Source: Nonomuraea guangzhouensis (GTDB lineage: Bacteria; Actinomycetota; Actinomycetes; Streptosporangiales; Streptosporangiaceae). From it: a DNA stretch of 64,000 nt. This document shows positions 51,563-61,024 of the stretch, piece by piece. The stretch is taken from contig NZ_JAHKRM010000036.1 of assembly GCF_019396345.1 (NCBI RefSeq), forward strand, positions 62,001-126,000, given 5' to 3'. Numbering within the stretch: position 1 is the first letter of the stretch; every line of letters begins with the position of its first letter. Both the position numbers and the translations under genes were made by a program. The notes beneath the pieces are model-generated. The model saw only the letters and a program-made list of their open reading frames with translations. It was not told the DNA's origin and searched no databases.

Positions 51563-51765
51563 ACCGTGGAACGCCGAGCGATCCGCGTCGGCACCACCAG
51601 GGCCACGTCCCCGACCGCTTCGCGTGAATCGGCGCGACCCGCTGTGAACGCGTGAGCGCGCACCCAGGCCCGCGATCGGCCATCCGACATACCCCCCCGA
51701 CATACCGCGCGCTCCGACCGAGACATCTGTCACGCCGGCGCATCACACGAAGGAGTACCGCAACC

Positions 51766-52881
51766 ATGGAAGGCACCCGCATCAGGCGGCGTCCACCCGG
51801 CTTCCCCGGTCTCGCCGGCCGCCCCAAGAGCCACAGCCGCCTCCCGCTGACGGCGATCGGCCTTGCCGCCGCCCTGGTCCTGACCGCCTGCGCCAGCGGC
51901 AAAGCCACCACCGGCGCCACGAGCCAGCCCGCCGCCGGCGCGTCCAGCGCCGCCGCGAACACCGCCGGATCCGGTGGCGGGAAGGTGTCCCTCTTCGTCA
52001 TCGGCGGCAAGTCCGACGACCCGTTCTGGTCCGCGGTCAAGCGCGGCGCCGACGACGCCGCCAAGGTCGTCAAGGCCAACGGCGGCAACGTGACCTGGCT
52101 CGGCCCGCAGAACTACGACAACCTCGGCCCGGACGCCGCCAAGCTCATCCTCAGCGCGAAGAGCCAGGGCGCCACCGCCATCGTCGGCGCCGACTGGGTC
52201 CCCGAGGCGCAGAACGAGGCCTTCAAGGCCGCCTCCAGCGGCGGCGTCCCGGTCTTCCTGTTCAACGCCGGTGGCGCCGAGCAGGCGAAGAACGTCGGCG
52301 CGCTGACCTACACCGGCTCCGAAGAGCAACTGGCCGGCAAGGCCGGCGGCGAGTTCTTCGCCAAGAACGGCGCCAAGAACGTCCTGTGCGTCAACACCCT
52401 TCCCGGCGCCGTGAACACCGAGGCCCGGTGCAAGGGCGTCGCCGAGGGCATGAGCGGCGGCGGCGGCAAGTCCACCCAGTTGCCGCTGCCCTCGTCCAAC
52501 TTCGGCAACCCGACGGCCGTGACCCAGGCGATCAAGTCGGCCCTGCTCAAGGACGACTCCATCGACGGCGTGGTCACCATCAGCACCGGGGACGCCGACA
52601 GCTCGGCCGCCGCCATCGAGCAGGCGGGCGCCGGAGCCAAGATCAAGCTCGGCACGTTCGACATGAACGAGGCCCAGCTCAACCGGATCAAGGCCGGCAA
52701 GCAGCTCTTCTGCATCGACCAGCAGCCCTACCTGCAGGGCTACCTCGCCGTGTCACAGGCCTACGCCTACAACGCCTACGGGCTGCTCGTCGCGCAGAAC
52801 ACGCTGCTGACCGGACCCGCCATCATCAACGCCGCCAACGTCGACGCCGCGATCTCCGGTGTCCAAGCCGGCGTCCGCTGA
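51766..52881 (+). CDS. Ribose-type (CUT2) sugar-binding lipoprotein
   Basis: About 371 residues. The ATG at 51766 has AAGGAG upstream and is preceded by 203 bp in which I see no gene, only CCGACATAC repeated twice near 51690. A long basic N-region (about 27 residues) precedes the hydrophobic core and lipobox LTAC (Cys42). The mature domain is RbsB-like: 'VSLFVIGGKSDDPFWSAVKRGADDAA' (partial), 'GVPVFLFNAGG' and 'IKLGTFDMNEAQL'. It likely binds inositol or a related cyclitol given its operon. It is followed by a permease and an ATPase. Confidence 0.9.
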   Translation: MEGTRIRRRPPGFPGLAGRPKSHSRLPLTAIGLAAALVLTACASGKATTGATSQPAAGASSAAANTAGSGGGKVSLFVIGGKSDDPFWSAVKRGADDAAKVVKANGGNVTWLGPQNYDNLGPDAAKLILSAKSQGATAIVGADWVPEAQNEAFKAASSGGVPVFLFNAGGAEQAKNVGALTYTGSEEQLAGKAGGEFFAKNGAKNVLCVNTLPGAVNTEARCKGVAEGMSGGGGKSTQLPLPSSNFGNPTAVTQAIKSALLKDDSIDGVVTISTGDADSSAAAIEQAGAGAKIKLGTFDMNEAQLNRIKAGKQLFCIDQQPYLQGYLAVSQAYAYNAYGLLVAQNTLLTGPAIINAANVDAAISGVQAGVR

Positions 52882-52900
52882 TCTTTGAGGTGAAAGAGCA

Positions 52901-53953
52901 ATGACCGTCCAGATCTCCGGCACGGCCCGCCCGGCAGCGGCCGGGACGTCGTCGGGACGTTCCCTGCGCAATCTGACGTACCGGCCGGAGGCCGGCGCCC
53001 TCATCGGAACCTTGGGCGTCTTCGTCTTCTTCGCCATCTTCGGCGGCGCCCACTTCCTCGCCGCCGCCGGCACCGCGGCCTGGCTCAACGTCGCCGCCGA
53101 ACTCGGCATCATCGCCCTCCCGGTCGGCCTGCTCATGATCGCCGGCGAGCTCGACCTGTCGGTCGGCTCCGTGCTCGCGGCGAGCTCGATGACCCTGGCC
53201 ATCGTCTCGGGCTACTGGGGCGCCCCGATGATCGTCGGCATCGCGCTCGCCCTCGGCGTCGGGGTGACGGCAGGCGCGCTCAACGGGCTCATCGTGACGC
53301 GGACCAACGTGCCGTCGTTCGTCGTCACCCTGGCGACCCTGTTCGGGATGGCCGGGCTGACCCTCGGACTGTCCCGCGTGATCACCGGTACGACCAGCGT
53401 CGCCCTCAACCCGGACCCAGCGTCGAAGGCGGTCTTCGGCACCCTCATCGCGGGCCAGTTCGAGGTGGCGATCCTGTGGTGGATCGTGGTCGCGCTCGGC
53501 GTCGGGTGGATGCTCCAGATGACCAAGTACGGCAACTGGATCCTCGCCGTGGGCGGCGACAAGGAGAGCGCCCGCGCGGCCGGCATCCCGACCAACCGGC
53601 TCAAGATCGCGCTGTACACCGGGAGCGGGTTCGGCGCCGCCCTGGTCGGCGTGATCCAGACCATCCTCTACAACGGCGCCCAGGTCGCCAACGGGCAGTC
53701 GTTCGTCTTCAACTCCATCATCGCGGTGGTCGTCGGGGGCGTCCTGTTGACCGGCGGCTACGGATCCGTCGTCGGGGTCGTCTTCGGCACACTCACCTTC
53801 GCGATCGTCAACCAGGGCATCTACTACACCGGATGGAACTCCGACTGGGCGAGCTTCATCCTCGGCGTCCTCATCCTCTCCGCCGTTCTCATGAACAACA
53901 CGTTCCGCCGGCTGGCGCTGTCGTACGCGCCGCGTACCGGAAAGAAGGCCTGA
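52901..53953 (+). CDS. Ribose-type (CUT2) ABC transporter permease
   Basis: About 350 residues, 8-10 membrane helices. The 'MIAGELDLSVGSVLAASS' segment is the RbsC-family signature, and 'AVGGDKESARAAGIPTNRLKI' is the cytoplasmic loop that contacts the ATPase. A 'GGVLLTGGYGSVVGVVFG' region follows. It forms the channel for the neighbouring binding protein. The gene begins 19 bp after the binding-protein stop and ends 2 bp before the ATPase ATG. Confidence 0.92.
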   Translation: MTVQISGTARPAAAGTSSGRSLRNLTYRPEAGALIGTLGVFVFFAIFGGAHFLAAAGTAAWLNVAAELGIIALPVGLLMIAGELDLSVGSVLAASSMTLAIVSGYWGAPMIVGIALALGVGVTAGALNGLIVTRTNVPSFVVTLATLFGMAGLTLGLSRVITGTTSVALNPDPASKAVFGTLIAGQFEVAILWWIVVALGVGWMLQMTKYGNWILAVGGDKESARAAGIPTNRLKIALYTGSGFGAALVGVIQTILYNGAQVANGQSFVFNSIIAVVVGGVLLTGGYGSVVGVVFGTLTFAIVNQGIYYTGWNSDWASFILGVLILSAVLMNNTFRRLALSYAPRTGKKA

Positions 53954-53955
53954 TC

Positions 53956-54753
53956 ATGACCCAGCCACTCCTTCGCCTCACCGACGTGGGCAAGTCGTTC
54001 GTCGGCACGAACGCGCTGGCGGACATCTCCCTGGAGGTGCACGCGGGACAGGTGCTGTGCCTGCTCGGCGACAACGGCGCCGGCAAGTCCACGCTGATCA
54101 AGATCCTGTCCGGCTTCCACGCCCCCACGTGCGGCACCATCGAGGTGGACGGGCAGCCCGTCGTCTTCAAGAGCCCGCGCGACGTGAGCGCGTACGGGAT
54201 CGCCACGGTCCACCAGTTCGGCGGCACCTTCCAGCTCATGAGCGTCGGCCGGTCCTTCTTCGTGGGCGTCGAGCCCACCAAGGGCTGGGGCCCCTTCAAA
54301 CGCTTCGACAAGCGCCTGGCCGGTGAGATCGCCGTCCGGGAGATGCAGTCCCTCGGCATCACCCGGGTGACCGACGGCAAACGGCTCGTCGGCAGCCTTT
54401 CCGGCGGCGAGCGCCAGGCCCTGGCCATCGCCCGGGCCGTCTACTTCGGCGCGAACATCCTCATCCTCGACGAGCCGACCGCCGCGCTCGGCGTCAAGGA
54501 GGCCACGCACGTCCTGAGGATCATCATGCAGGCCCGCGCGAAGGGCGTCGCGGTCATCTTCGTCACCCACAACGTCCTGCACGCCATGATGGTCGGCGAC
54601 CACTTCGCGGTCCTGATCCACGGCCGCAAGGCGGACGACTTCCACAAGGGCGAACGGACCCGCGAACAGATCACGGATCTGATGGCGGGCGGCGAGGCCA
54701 TGGCGGACCTCGAGGCCGAACTCGCCGAGCTGGAAGCATCGGCGGGGAGCTGA
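53956..54753 (+). CDS. Single-domain sugar ABC transporter ATPase
   Basis: About 265 residues, one nucleotide-binding domain where RbsA proteins usually have two (about 500 residues). It carries Walker A 'LLGDNGAGKSTLIKILSG', Q-loop 'VHQFGGTFQLMSVGRS', signature 'LVGSLSGGERQALAIARA', Walker B 'ILILDEPTAALG' and the switch His in 'VIFVTHNVLHAM'. All key residues are present, so it should work as a homodimer. I used the ATG at 53956, since the upstream open frame overlaps the permease gene. Confidence 0.92.
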   Translation: MTQPLLRLTDVGKSFVGTNALADISLEVHAGQVLCLLGDNGAGKSTLIKILSGFHAPTCGTIEVDGQPVVFKSPRDVSAYGIATVHQFGGTFQLMSVGRSFFVGVEPTKGWGPFKRFDKRLAGEIAVREMQSLGITRVTDGKRLVGSLSGGERQALAIARAVYFGANILILDEPTAALGVKEATHVLRIIMQARAKGVAVIFVTHNVLHAMMVGDHFAVLIHGRKADDFHKGERTREQITDLMAGGEAMADLEAELAELEASAGS

Positions 54754-54754
54754 C

Positions 54755-55621
54755 ATGAGACTCGCCCTCGACCCGTACATGCTGCGGTCCGTCCCGCTGC
54801 TGGAACTCCCCGGCGTCGTGGCCGATCTCGGCTACGCGTACATCGAGCTGTCGCCACGGGACGATTTCCTGCCGTTCTTCCTGCACCCCCGGGCGGACGA
54901 CGCGAAAGTCCGGGCCTTCAAGCGGGCCCTCGACGCCGCCGGCGTGCAGGTCGCCTCGACGCTGCCGCTCTACCGGTGGTCCGGCCCCGACGAGGACGAG
55001 CGCGAGGCCGCCGTCCGCTACTGGAAACGCGCCATCCAGATCACCGTCGACCTGGGCTGCACCGTCATGAACAGCGAGTTCAACGGCCGGCCCGAGCAGG
55101 CGAGCCTGTCGGAGGCGAAGTTCTGGCGGTCCATGGACGAACTGCTGCCGATCTTCGAGCGCGAGGGCGTGCGGCTCCGCCTCGAACCGCACCCGGACGA
55201 CTTCGTCGAGGACGGCAAGATCGCCGCCGACATGGTCCGCGGCATCAACTCGCCGCTCGTGTCGTACCTGTACTGCGCCCCGCACACCTTCCACATGGGC
55301 GGCGACATCGCCGGGATCATGCGGTACGCCGGCGACAAGCTCACCCACCTGCACGTCGCCGACTCCTACGACCACACCGGCTCCAGCGGCCTGCGCTACA
55401 TCACCAACCCGCCCGGCAACCCCGCCCGGGTCCACCAGCACCTCGACATCGGCCAGGGCGAGGTGAACTGGGACGAGTTCTTCGACACCCTCGGCGCCAT
55501 GGACTTCGCCCGCGTCCCCGACGCGATCATGACCGTCTGCGTCTTCGCCTGGGAGGAACGCGCCCGCGAGTCGAGCGTCTTCATGCGCGAGGAGATCGCC
55601 AAGCGCACGGCGGACTGGTGA
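54755..55621 (+). CDS. Sugar phosphate isomerase/epimerase-family TIM barrel (second)
   Basis: About 288 residues. Metal-ligand candidates are Glu in 'YAYIELSPRDDF', 'LRLEPHPDDFVE', 'HLHVADSYDHTG' and the late 'HQHLDIGQGEVNWDEFF', a line shared with IolE/IolH-type proteins. It starts 1 bp after the ATPase stop and ends the second inositol operon. It may be the inosose dehydratase or an isomerase for a scyllo- or chiro-inositol branch. The role is inferred from context. Confidence 0.85.
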   Translation: MRLALDPYMLRSVPLLELPGVVADLGYAYIELSPRDDFLPFFLHPRADDAKVRAFKRALDAAGVQVASTLPLYRWSGPDEDEREAAVRYWKRAIQITVDLGCTVMNSEFNGRPEQASLSEAKFWRSMDELLPIFEREGVRLRLEPHPDDFVEDGKIAADMVRGINSPLVSYLYCAPHTFHMGGDIAGIMRYAGDKLTHLHVADSYDHTGSSGLRYITNPPGNPARVHQHLDIGQGEVNWDEFFDTLGAMDFARVPDAIMTVCVFAWEERARESSVFMREEIAKRTADW

Positions 55622-55669
55622 CCACCCCGTGGACCAACCCGCGCGCGCTCGTACTCGCCGGGCGGGGGG

Positions 55670-56146
55670 TCAGCCGCAGTTGTCCCACTTCTGACGGCCA
55701 CCACTGGCGACGGCCGGGTCGTGACCGAGCGGCTTGATCGTGCCCCAGAACTTCACGCACCTGCCCTGGGCCCAGTACTTCACCGGGCCGGCGTAGGACT
55801 TGAAGTTGCCCTTCTCCCTGCGCACGATCGGGTCCTGCTTCGTGTCCTTGATCGGCTTGGCCATGATGGTGAGCTCGGCGCTGACGGGCGTCCTCGTGCC
55901 GACGAAGCTCGACTTGATCGTGACCACGCAGTTGTAACCGTTGCTGCGGTTGTAGAGCAGGTAGACCGTGCCGTACTTGCGGCCGCTCGAGGTCTTCACC
56001 GGCTGCGTGCCGCCGGTGATGCGCGCGTAACCGGAGCCGCAGATGCTCTCCGGGCTCGCCGCCGCGGCGGCGTTCGCGGGGATCGCGACGACACCGCTGA
56101 GACAGAGTGTCGCCGTGAGGAGGACTGCCTTTGCCGGCATTCGCAC
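55670..56146 (-). CDS. Secreted spore-associated-protein-like small protein
   Basis: About 158 residues. The GTG at 56146 has AGGA seven bases upstream and adds the basic N-terminus of a signal peptide (MRMPAKAVLL...AAAAAS); an ATG two codons in is possible. The mature part has paired Cys residues and 'ICGSGYARI', 'GTVYLLYNRSNGYNCVVTIKSS', 'YAGPVKYWAQGRCVKFWGTI'. This pattern matches from memory the spore-associated protein A group found in Streptomyces and relatives. Its function is unknown. It is monocistronic and convergent with the inositol operon. Confidence 0.75.
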   Translation of the reverse strand: MRMPAKAVLLTATLCLSGVVAIPANAAAAASPESICGSGYARITGGTQPVKTSSGRKYGTVYLLYNRSNGYNCVVTIKSSFVGTRTPVSAELTIMAKPIKDTKQDPIVRREKGNFKSYAGPVKYWAQGRCVKFWGTIKPLGHDPAVASGGRQKWDNCG

Positions 56147-56457
56147 CTGATCGTCCTTTCGTAGCTCTTGACCAAAGATCTCGACAAGCATGCCCGAAAT
56201 TTGGTTATCGGTCCAGTTATTAGGGACGAACAGTGGGTGACCACCGACGGCCGGGCAGACCTGCCGGACGGTCAGGTTCGGCCGCCACAGCCGGTCAGTG
56301 GCGCTCGGTGCCGTGCGACTGGCGCTCGACCACGTCGAGCACGCGCTCTTCGGCGTGGCGGCGTGATGTCTCATGCGCCGATCGGTGCGCCATTTCGATG
56401 GAACACACGACGGATGGCGGATGATCGGGAGGGGCGCCGACCGTGAGGATGGGCGCC
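56147..56457. other. Intergenic region, no gene supported
   Basis: About 310 bp between the divergent spore-associated-like and esterase genes. It holds the promoter regions of both and a local AT-rich patch near 56195-56225. A 92-codon open frame on the + strand has no plausible start signal or recognisable product. I see no hairpin or repeat worth naming. Confidence 0.6.
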
Positions 56458-57354
56458 ATGGATCCAGAACTGGAAGCCTTCCTCCCGTTGTTCCCCCGGG
56501 CCGACCTGACCGACCCGGCCGCCGCGCGCAAGAACCTCGCCGAACTGGCCGGCGCGGCACCGGCGGCGGACACGGCGGGAATGGAGATCGAGGACCGGTT
56601 GGTGCCCGCCGATCCGGACGTGGCGGTGCGGATCTATCGCCCGCGCCAGGCCCAGGGCGCCATCGTCTGGCTGCGCGGCGGCGGATTCGTCATGGGCGAC
56701 CTGGACACCGAGCACCCGTGGGCGTCCCGGCTCGCGGACGGCTCCGGCGCGGTGGTGATCTCGGTGGGCTACCGCCAGGCTCCCGAGCATCGGTTCCCGG
56801 CGGCCTTGGACGACGCCTACGCCGTACTGACCTGGACGGCCGAGTACGCCGCCGAGCTCGGCATCGACCCGGCCCGCATCGCGGTCGGCGGTCACAGCGC
56901 GGGCGCGGGGCTCGCGGCCGCGATGGCGCTGCGGGCGCGCGATGAGCAGGGCCCGCCGATCCGCTTCCAGCTGCTCAACCAGCCCGAGCTCGACGACCGC
57001 CAGGACACCTGGTCGGCACGGAACTTCACCGACACGCCCTGGATGACCCGCGACAAGCTGGCCGCGACATGGCGGCACTATCTGGGCTCCACGCCTGCCA
57101 CGCAGTACGCCGCCCCGGCACGGGCCACCGACCTGTCCGGCCTGCCGCCCGCCTACATCGCCACCGCGGAGCTCGACCCGCTCCGCGACGAAGGCATGGG
57201 CTACGCGATGCGCCTGCTGGAGGCGGGTGTGTCGGTCGAGCTGCACCAATGGCCGGGCACCTTCCACGGGTCGCAGGCGATCCTGTCCGCCGAGGTGTCA
57301 CAGCGGCAGCTCGCCGAACTCACCGGAGCCCTGCGCCGTGCCCTGGCCGAATGA
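56458..57354 (+). CDS. HSL-family alpha/beta hydrolase (esterase) with altered oxyanion motif
   Basis: About 298 residues from the ATG at 56458; a GTG at 56443 would add five residues. The core is of the hormone-sensitive-lipase type: 'VAVRIYRP', 'YRQAPEHRFPAALDDAYAVLTW', nucleophile Ser147 in 'VGGHSAGAGLAAAMAL', 'YIATAELDPLRDEG' (catalytic Asp) and 'WPGTFHGSQ' (catalytic His). The usual HGGG oxyanion motif is RGGG here (Arg73 in 'WLRGGGFVMGD'). It should be a cytoplasmic esterase for short acyl esters. It lies 55 bp upstream of an ABC transporter pair and may be co-transcribed. Confidence 0.88.
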   Translation: MDPELEAFLPLFPRADLTDPAAARKNLAELAGAAPAADTAGMEIEDRLVPADPDVAVRIYRPRQAQGAIVWLRGGGFVMGDLDTEHPWASRLADGSGAVVISVGYRQAPEHRFPAALDDAYAVLTWTAEYAAELGIDPARIAVGGHSAGAGLAAAMALRARDEQGPPIRFQLLNQPELDDRQDTWSARNFTDTPWMTRDKLAATWRHYLGSTPATQYAAPARATDLSGLPPAYIATAELDPLRDEGMGYAMRLLEAGVSVELHQWPGTFHGSQAILSAEVSQRQLAELTGALRRALAE

Positions 57355-57409
57355 GGCGAATGAGGCGATCGAGGCCGGCCGGGACGAGATCGACGACGAC
57401 GGGAAAGCG

Positions 57410-59224
57410 ATGACAACCACTGACCTGAGGGGACCGTCCACCCCGTCTACGGCGGGACAGAGCATGGCAGGGCTGCTGCGCCCCCATCTCGGGAGCTTCG
57501 CCGCCGTCATGATCCTGCAGGTCATCGGCGCCGTCGCGGGTCTGGCGCCGCTGCTGGCAGTCGTCGAACTAGGTCGGGCGCTGTTGTCGCCCGGCCCGAT
57601 CGATCAGGACCATGTCTGGTTCGTCGTGATCGCGGGGGCGGCCGGGTTGTTCGTCCGGCTGCTGTTCACGGCCGCGTCGTCCGGGATCGGACACCTGCTC
57701 GACGGTCAGGTGCAACTGTCGTTCCGCCGGCGACTGGCCGCGCGGCTGGGGCGCGTACCGATCGGCTGGTTCTCCCTGCGCCGGACCGGTGAGCTGGCGA
57801 AGGTGGTGGGGGAGGACGTGAGCGCCGTGCATCCGTTCATCGCCCACACCCCCGGCGACCTCGCCGCCGCGTTCGTGGTGCCGCTGGTGTCGCTGGTCTA
57901 CCTGTTCACCGTCGACTGGCGGCTCACGCTGATCACCCTGATACCGGTGGCGCTGGCCGTGGGGCTGGTCCCCCTGATGATGACGCCGGCCCGGCTGCGC
58001 GAGCAGGAGGAGTTCGACGCGGCCATGGGCCGGATTTCGAGCTCCGTCGTCGAGTTCGTGCAGGGTATCTCGGTGGTCAAGGCGTTCGGCGGATCCGGGC
58101 GCGCCCATCGTAAGTTCCGCACGGCCGCGGATGATTTCGTCGGCATCTTCTACCGGTGGGTGCGTGGCATCTCCGGGATCGCCGCTGGGATGCAGCTGGT
58201 GCTGTCGCCGCCGTTCGTGCTGCTGGTCGTGCTGATCGGCGGCGCGGCACTGATCACGGCCGGTGCCATGGCCCCGGCCGACCTGCTGCCCTTCCTGCTG
58301 CTGGGGCTGGGCCTGACCGCTCCGGTGGCGGCACTCGGCCACGGGTTCGACGACATGCAGGCCGCCGGGCGCGCGGTCGGACGGATCCGGGACGTGCTCG
58401 ACGTACCTCCGCTGCCGGAGCCCGCCCACCCGGTCGCGCCGAACGGACACCGGGTGGAACTGCGTGACGTTCGGTTCGGTTACGAAGGCGATCACGAGGT
58501 GCTGCGTGGGATCGACCTGGTGCTCGAACCGGGGACGGTCACCGCGATCGTCGGGCCGTCGGGAAGCGGGAAGTCCACGCTGGTTCAGCTGTTGCCGCGA
58601 TTCTTCGACCCGACCCACGGTTCGGTCGTCCTGGGCGGTGTCGATCTACGCCAGATCGGCAGCCGGGAGCTCTACCGGAACGTGTCCTTCATGCTCCAGG
58701 ACGTTCGCCTGCTGCGCGCGTCGGTCGCGGACAACATCGCGCTGGCGGTACCGAAGGCCGACTTCGATGACGTGGTGCGCGCCGCCCGGCTGGCCAATAT
58801 TCATGATCGAATTCTCGAGCTGCCGCGCGGATACGACTCGGTGATCGGTGAAGACGCCGGACTGTCGGGTGGCGAGGCGCAACGGATCTCGCTGGCCCGC
58901 GCACTGCTCGCCGCCACGCCCGTACTGGTGCTCGACGAGGCGACCTCCTTCGCCGACCCGCAGACCGAACAGGCGGTGCGCCGGGCCCTGGCGACGCTGG
59001 GCAGCGAGCGCACGATTCTGGTCATCGCCCATCGCCTGGAGACGGTCGCCGACGCCGACACCGTCGTGGTGCTGGAGAACGGGTCGATCGTGGAGCGTGG
59101 CAGGCCCGCCGAGCTGCTGGCACGGGACGGAAGGTTCGCCGCGTTCTGGCGATCCCACCGATCGGCGATCGCTGACGAGATCGACACCCATGGTGGCGTA
59201 CCGCAAGGAGACGAAGCCCGATGA
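57410..59224 (+). CDS. ABC transporter half-molecule, permease-ATPase fusion (first of pair)
   Basis: About 604 residues. Six membrane helices (about residues 25-320) precede an ATPase domain with Walker A 'IVGPSGSGKSTLVQLL', signature 'GLSGGEAQRISLARALL', Walker B 'VLVLDEATSFADP' and switch His in 'VIAHRLETV'. The frame is open upstream into the esterase gene, but the ATG at 57410 starts the homology. It should pair with the next gene product as a heterodimer. The type IV exporter fold is shared by drug and lipid exporters and by IrtAB-type siderophore importers, so direction and cargo are uncertain. Confidence 0.9.
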   Translation: MTTTDLRGPSTPSTAGQSMAGLLRPHLGSFAAVMILQVIGAVAGLAPLLAVVELGRALLSPGPIDQDHVWFVVIAGAAGLFVRLLFTAASSGIGHLLDGQVQLSFRRRLAARLGRVPIGWFSLRRTGELAKVVGEDVSAVHPFIAHTPGDLAAAFVVPLVSLVYLFTVDWRLTLITLIPVALAVGLVPLMMTPARLREQEEFDAAMGRISSSVVEFVQGISVVKAFGGSGRAHRKFRTAADDFVGIFYRWVRGISGIAAGMQLVLSPPFVLLVVLIGGAALITAGAMAPADLLPFLLLGLGLTAPVAALGHGFDDMQAAGRAVGRIRDVLDVPPLPEPAHPVAPNGHRVELRDVRFGYEGDHEVLRGIDLVLEPGTVTAIVGPSGSGKSTLVQLLPRFFDPTHGSVVLGGVDLRQIGSRELYRNVSFMLQDVRLLRASVADNIALAVPKADFDDVVRAARLANIHDRILELPRGYDSVIGEDAGLSGGEAQRISLARALLAATPVLVLDEATSFADPQTEQAVRRALATLGSERTILVIAHRLETVADADTVVVLENGSIVERGRPAELLARDGRFAAFWRSHRSAIADEIDTHGGVPQGDEAR

Positions 59225-60933
59225 TTCGAATGCTGCTGCGCGTGCTGGGACACCAGTACGCCCAGCCGGTGCGTCGCACCGTGGCCCTGATGACGGCGAC
59301 CGCGGTGGTCGAGGGCTTGTCCTACGCACTGCTGGTTCCCGTGCTGCGGGCACTGTTCGGGAGCAGTCCCGGGGACGCGCGGCCCTGGTTGATCGCGTTC
59401 GGGGCCGCGGTCGCGGTCTACGCGGTGCTGCGCTACGTCAGCGATCTGTCGGGTTTCCGCGTCGGGACCACGCTGTTGCGCGGTATGTATCACCGGCTCG
59501 GCGATCACCTGGCCCGATTGCCGATCGGCTGGTACAGCGCCGGTCGCGTCGGCGAGGTGTCCGTCATGGCCGGTCGTGGTCTCCTGCAGGCGATGAGCGT
59601 GATCGCGCACCTGCTGGCACCGTTCATCTCCGCTTGCGTGACGCCGCTGACGATCGTTGCCGTGATGCTCGCCTTCGATGGGCGGTTGGGGCTGGCCGCG
59701 TTGGTCGCCGCCCCGATCGTGGCGGCGATCCAGATCTGGACGGGACGCTCGACGGCCGCCGTCGACGCGGAGAGCGCCGAACGCGGCCGGGAGGCCACCG
59801 GGCGGGTCATCGAATATCTCCAGGCCCAGCCCGTGCTGCGCGCCGGCGGCCGGAGCGTGGAACGCTTCGGGTTGCTCGACGACTCGCTGCGTGAGGTCCA
59901 GCGCGCCTCCCGCCGTTCCACGCTGTCGGTGCTGCCCGGCGTCGTGGGCTTGACGCTCACGGTGCAGGCGATGTTCACCGTGCTGCTGGTCCTGGGCGCC
60001 TACCTCGCGCTCGGCGGGAGCCTCGGCGCGGCGGAGGTGCTGGCGATCCTGGTGCTGGCCGCCCGCTGCGCCGATCCGCTGCTGTCGCTGGCGGAGATGG
60101 GTGGCAAACTGCGCGGCGCGCGTTCGGAGCTGGCCAGGCTCGACACGGTGTTGCGCACCGACCCGCTGCCGGAACCTCGCGAACCGATCCAGCCGGTACG
60201 CCATGACGTGGAGTTCGAGTCCGTGGCCTTCCAGCACGGCGACCGCACGGTGATGCGCGACGTGTCGTTGTCCGTGCCGGCGGGACAGCGGCTCGCCGTC
60301 GTCGGACCGTCGGGTGCCGGAAAGAGCACCTTGCTGCAGTTGCTCGCGCGGTTCTACGACGTGGACGCGGGCGCGGTGCGTCTGGGGGGTGTGGACGTAC
60401 GCGCGATCAGCACCGAGGCGTTGATGGCGCGGCTCGCCATCGTCTTCCAGGACGTCTATCTCTTCGACGGCACGATCGAGGAGAACGTGCGGCTCGGCCG
60501 CCCCGACGCCGGCGAGGCCGAGGTGCGGGCGGCGGCGACCGCGGCGCGGCTGGACGAGGTGATCGAGCGACTGCCCGGCGGATGGGCGGCGAACGTCGGT
60601 GAGGGCGGCGCGCTGCTGTCGGGTGGTGAGCGCCAGCGTGTCTCGATCGCGCGAGCGCTGCTGAAGGACGCGCCCGTCGTCCTGCTGGACGAGGTGACCT
60701 CCGCGCTGGACCCGGTGAACGAGGCGGCGGTCCACGAAGGAATCGAGCGCCTGATGGCGGGCCGGACGGTGGTGATGGTGGCGCACCGGATGCGGACCGT
60801 CCAACGCGCCGATCGGGTCGTCTTTCTGGACGGGGGCCGGATCGTCGAGGAAGGCGGCCACGACGAGCTGCTGCGCCGCGGCGGCCGCTACGCCGCTTTC
60901 TGGGAGATTTCCATGGCGCCGGCAGCGAAATGA
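59221..60933 (+). CDS. ABC transporter half-molecule, permease-ATPase fusion (second of pair)
   Basis: About 570 residues. The ATG overlaps the first half-transporter's stop (ATGA). Six helices are followed by Walker A 'VVGPSGAGKSTLLQLLARF', signature 'LLSGGERQRVSIARALL', Walker B 'VVLLDEVTSALDP' and 'VMVAHRMRTVQRAD'. Both ATPase sites of the heterodimer therefore look intact, with Glu after the Walker B Asp in each. The 'DEVTSALDPVNE' wording is like IrtB-type transporters. No siderophore synthesis gene is nearby. Confidence 0.9.
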   Translation: MIRMLLRVLGHQYAQPVRRTVALMTATAVVEGLSYALLVPVLRALFGSSPGDARPWLIAFGAAVAVYAVLRYVSDLSGFRVGTTLLRGMYHRLGDHLARLPIGWYSAGRVGEVSVMAGRGLLQAMSVIAHLLAPFISACVTPLTIVAVMLAFDGRLGLAALVAAPIVAAIQIWTGRSTAAVDAESAERGREATGRVIEYLQAQPVLRAGGRSVERFGLLDDSLREVQRASRRSTLSVLPGVVGLTLTVQAMFTVLLVLGAYLALGGSLGAAEVLAILVLAARCADPLLSLAEMGGKLRGARSELARLDTVLRTDPLPEPREPIQPVRHDVEFESVAFQHGDRTVMRDVSLSVPAGQRLAVVGPSGAGKSTLLQLLARFYDVDAGAVRLGGVDVRAISTEALMARLAIVFQDVYLFDGTIEENVRLGRPDAGEAEVRAAATAARLDEVIERLPGGWAANVGEGGALLSGGERQRVSIARALLKDAPVVLLDEVTSALDPVNEAAVHEGIERLMAGRTVVMVAHRMRTVQRADRVVFLDGGRIVEEGGHDELLRRGGRYAAFWEISMAPAAK

Positions 60934-60964
60934 ACGAGTCGGCAGGCCGCTTCTGACCCTCGCA

Positions 60965-61004
60965 CATCGACCGCCTCCAGGCTCGCGCCTGAGGGCGGTC
61001 GATG
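60965..61004. terminator. Hairpin terminator between convergent ABC and sigma genes
   Basis: CATCGACCGCC (60965-60975) pairs perfectly with GGCGGTCGATG (60994-61004), and the loop contains a second stem, CAGGC/GCCTG. It lies between the ABC stop and the sigma-factor stop and can work in both directions. Confidence 0.85.
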
Positions 61005-61024
61005 GCTCGGCATCGTCGTCGGGC

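Noticed and set aside
56168..56446. 92-residue + strand open frame
   Set aside because: No Shine-Dalgarno, no recognisable product, and it runs into the esterase start in another frame.
58801..60861. 686-codon open frame antisense to the ABC pair
   Set aside because: His/Gln/Arg-rich shadow of the ABC genes without start signals.
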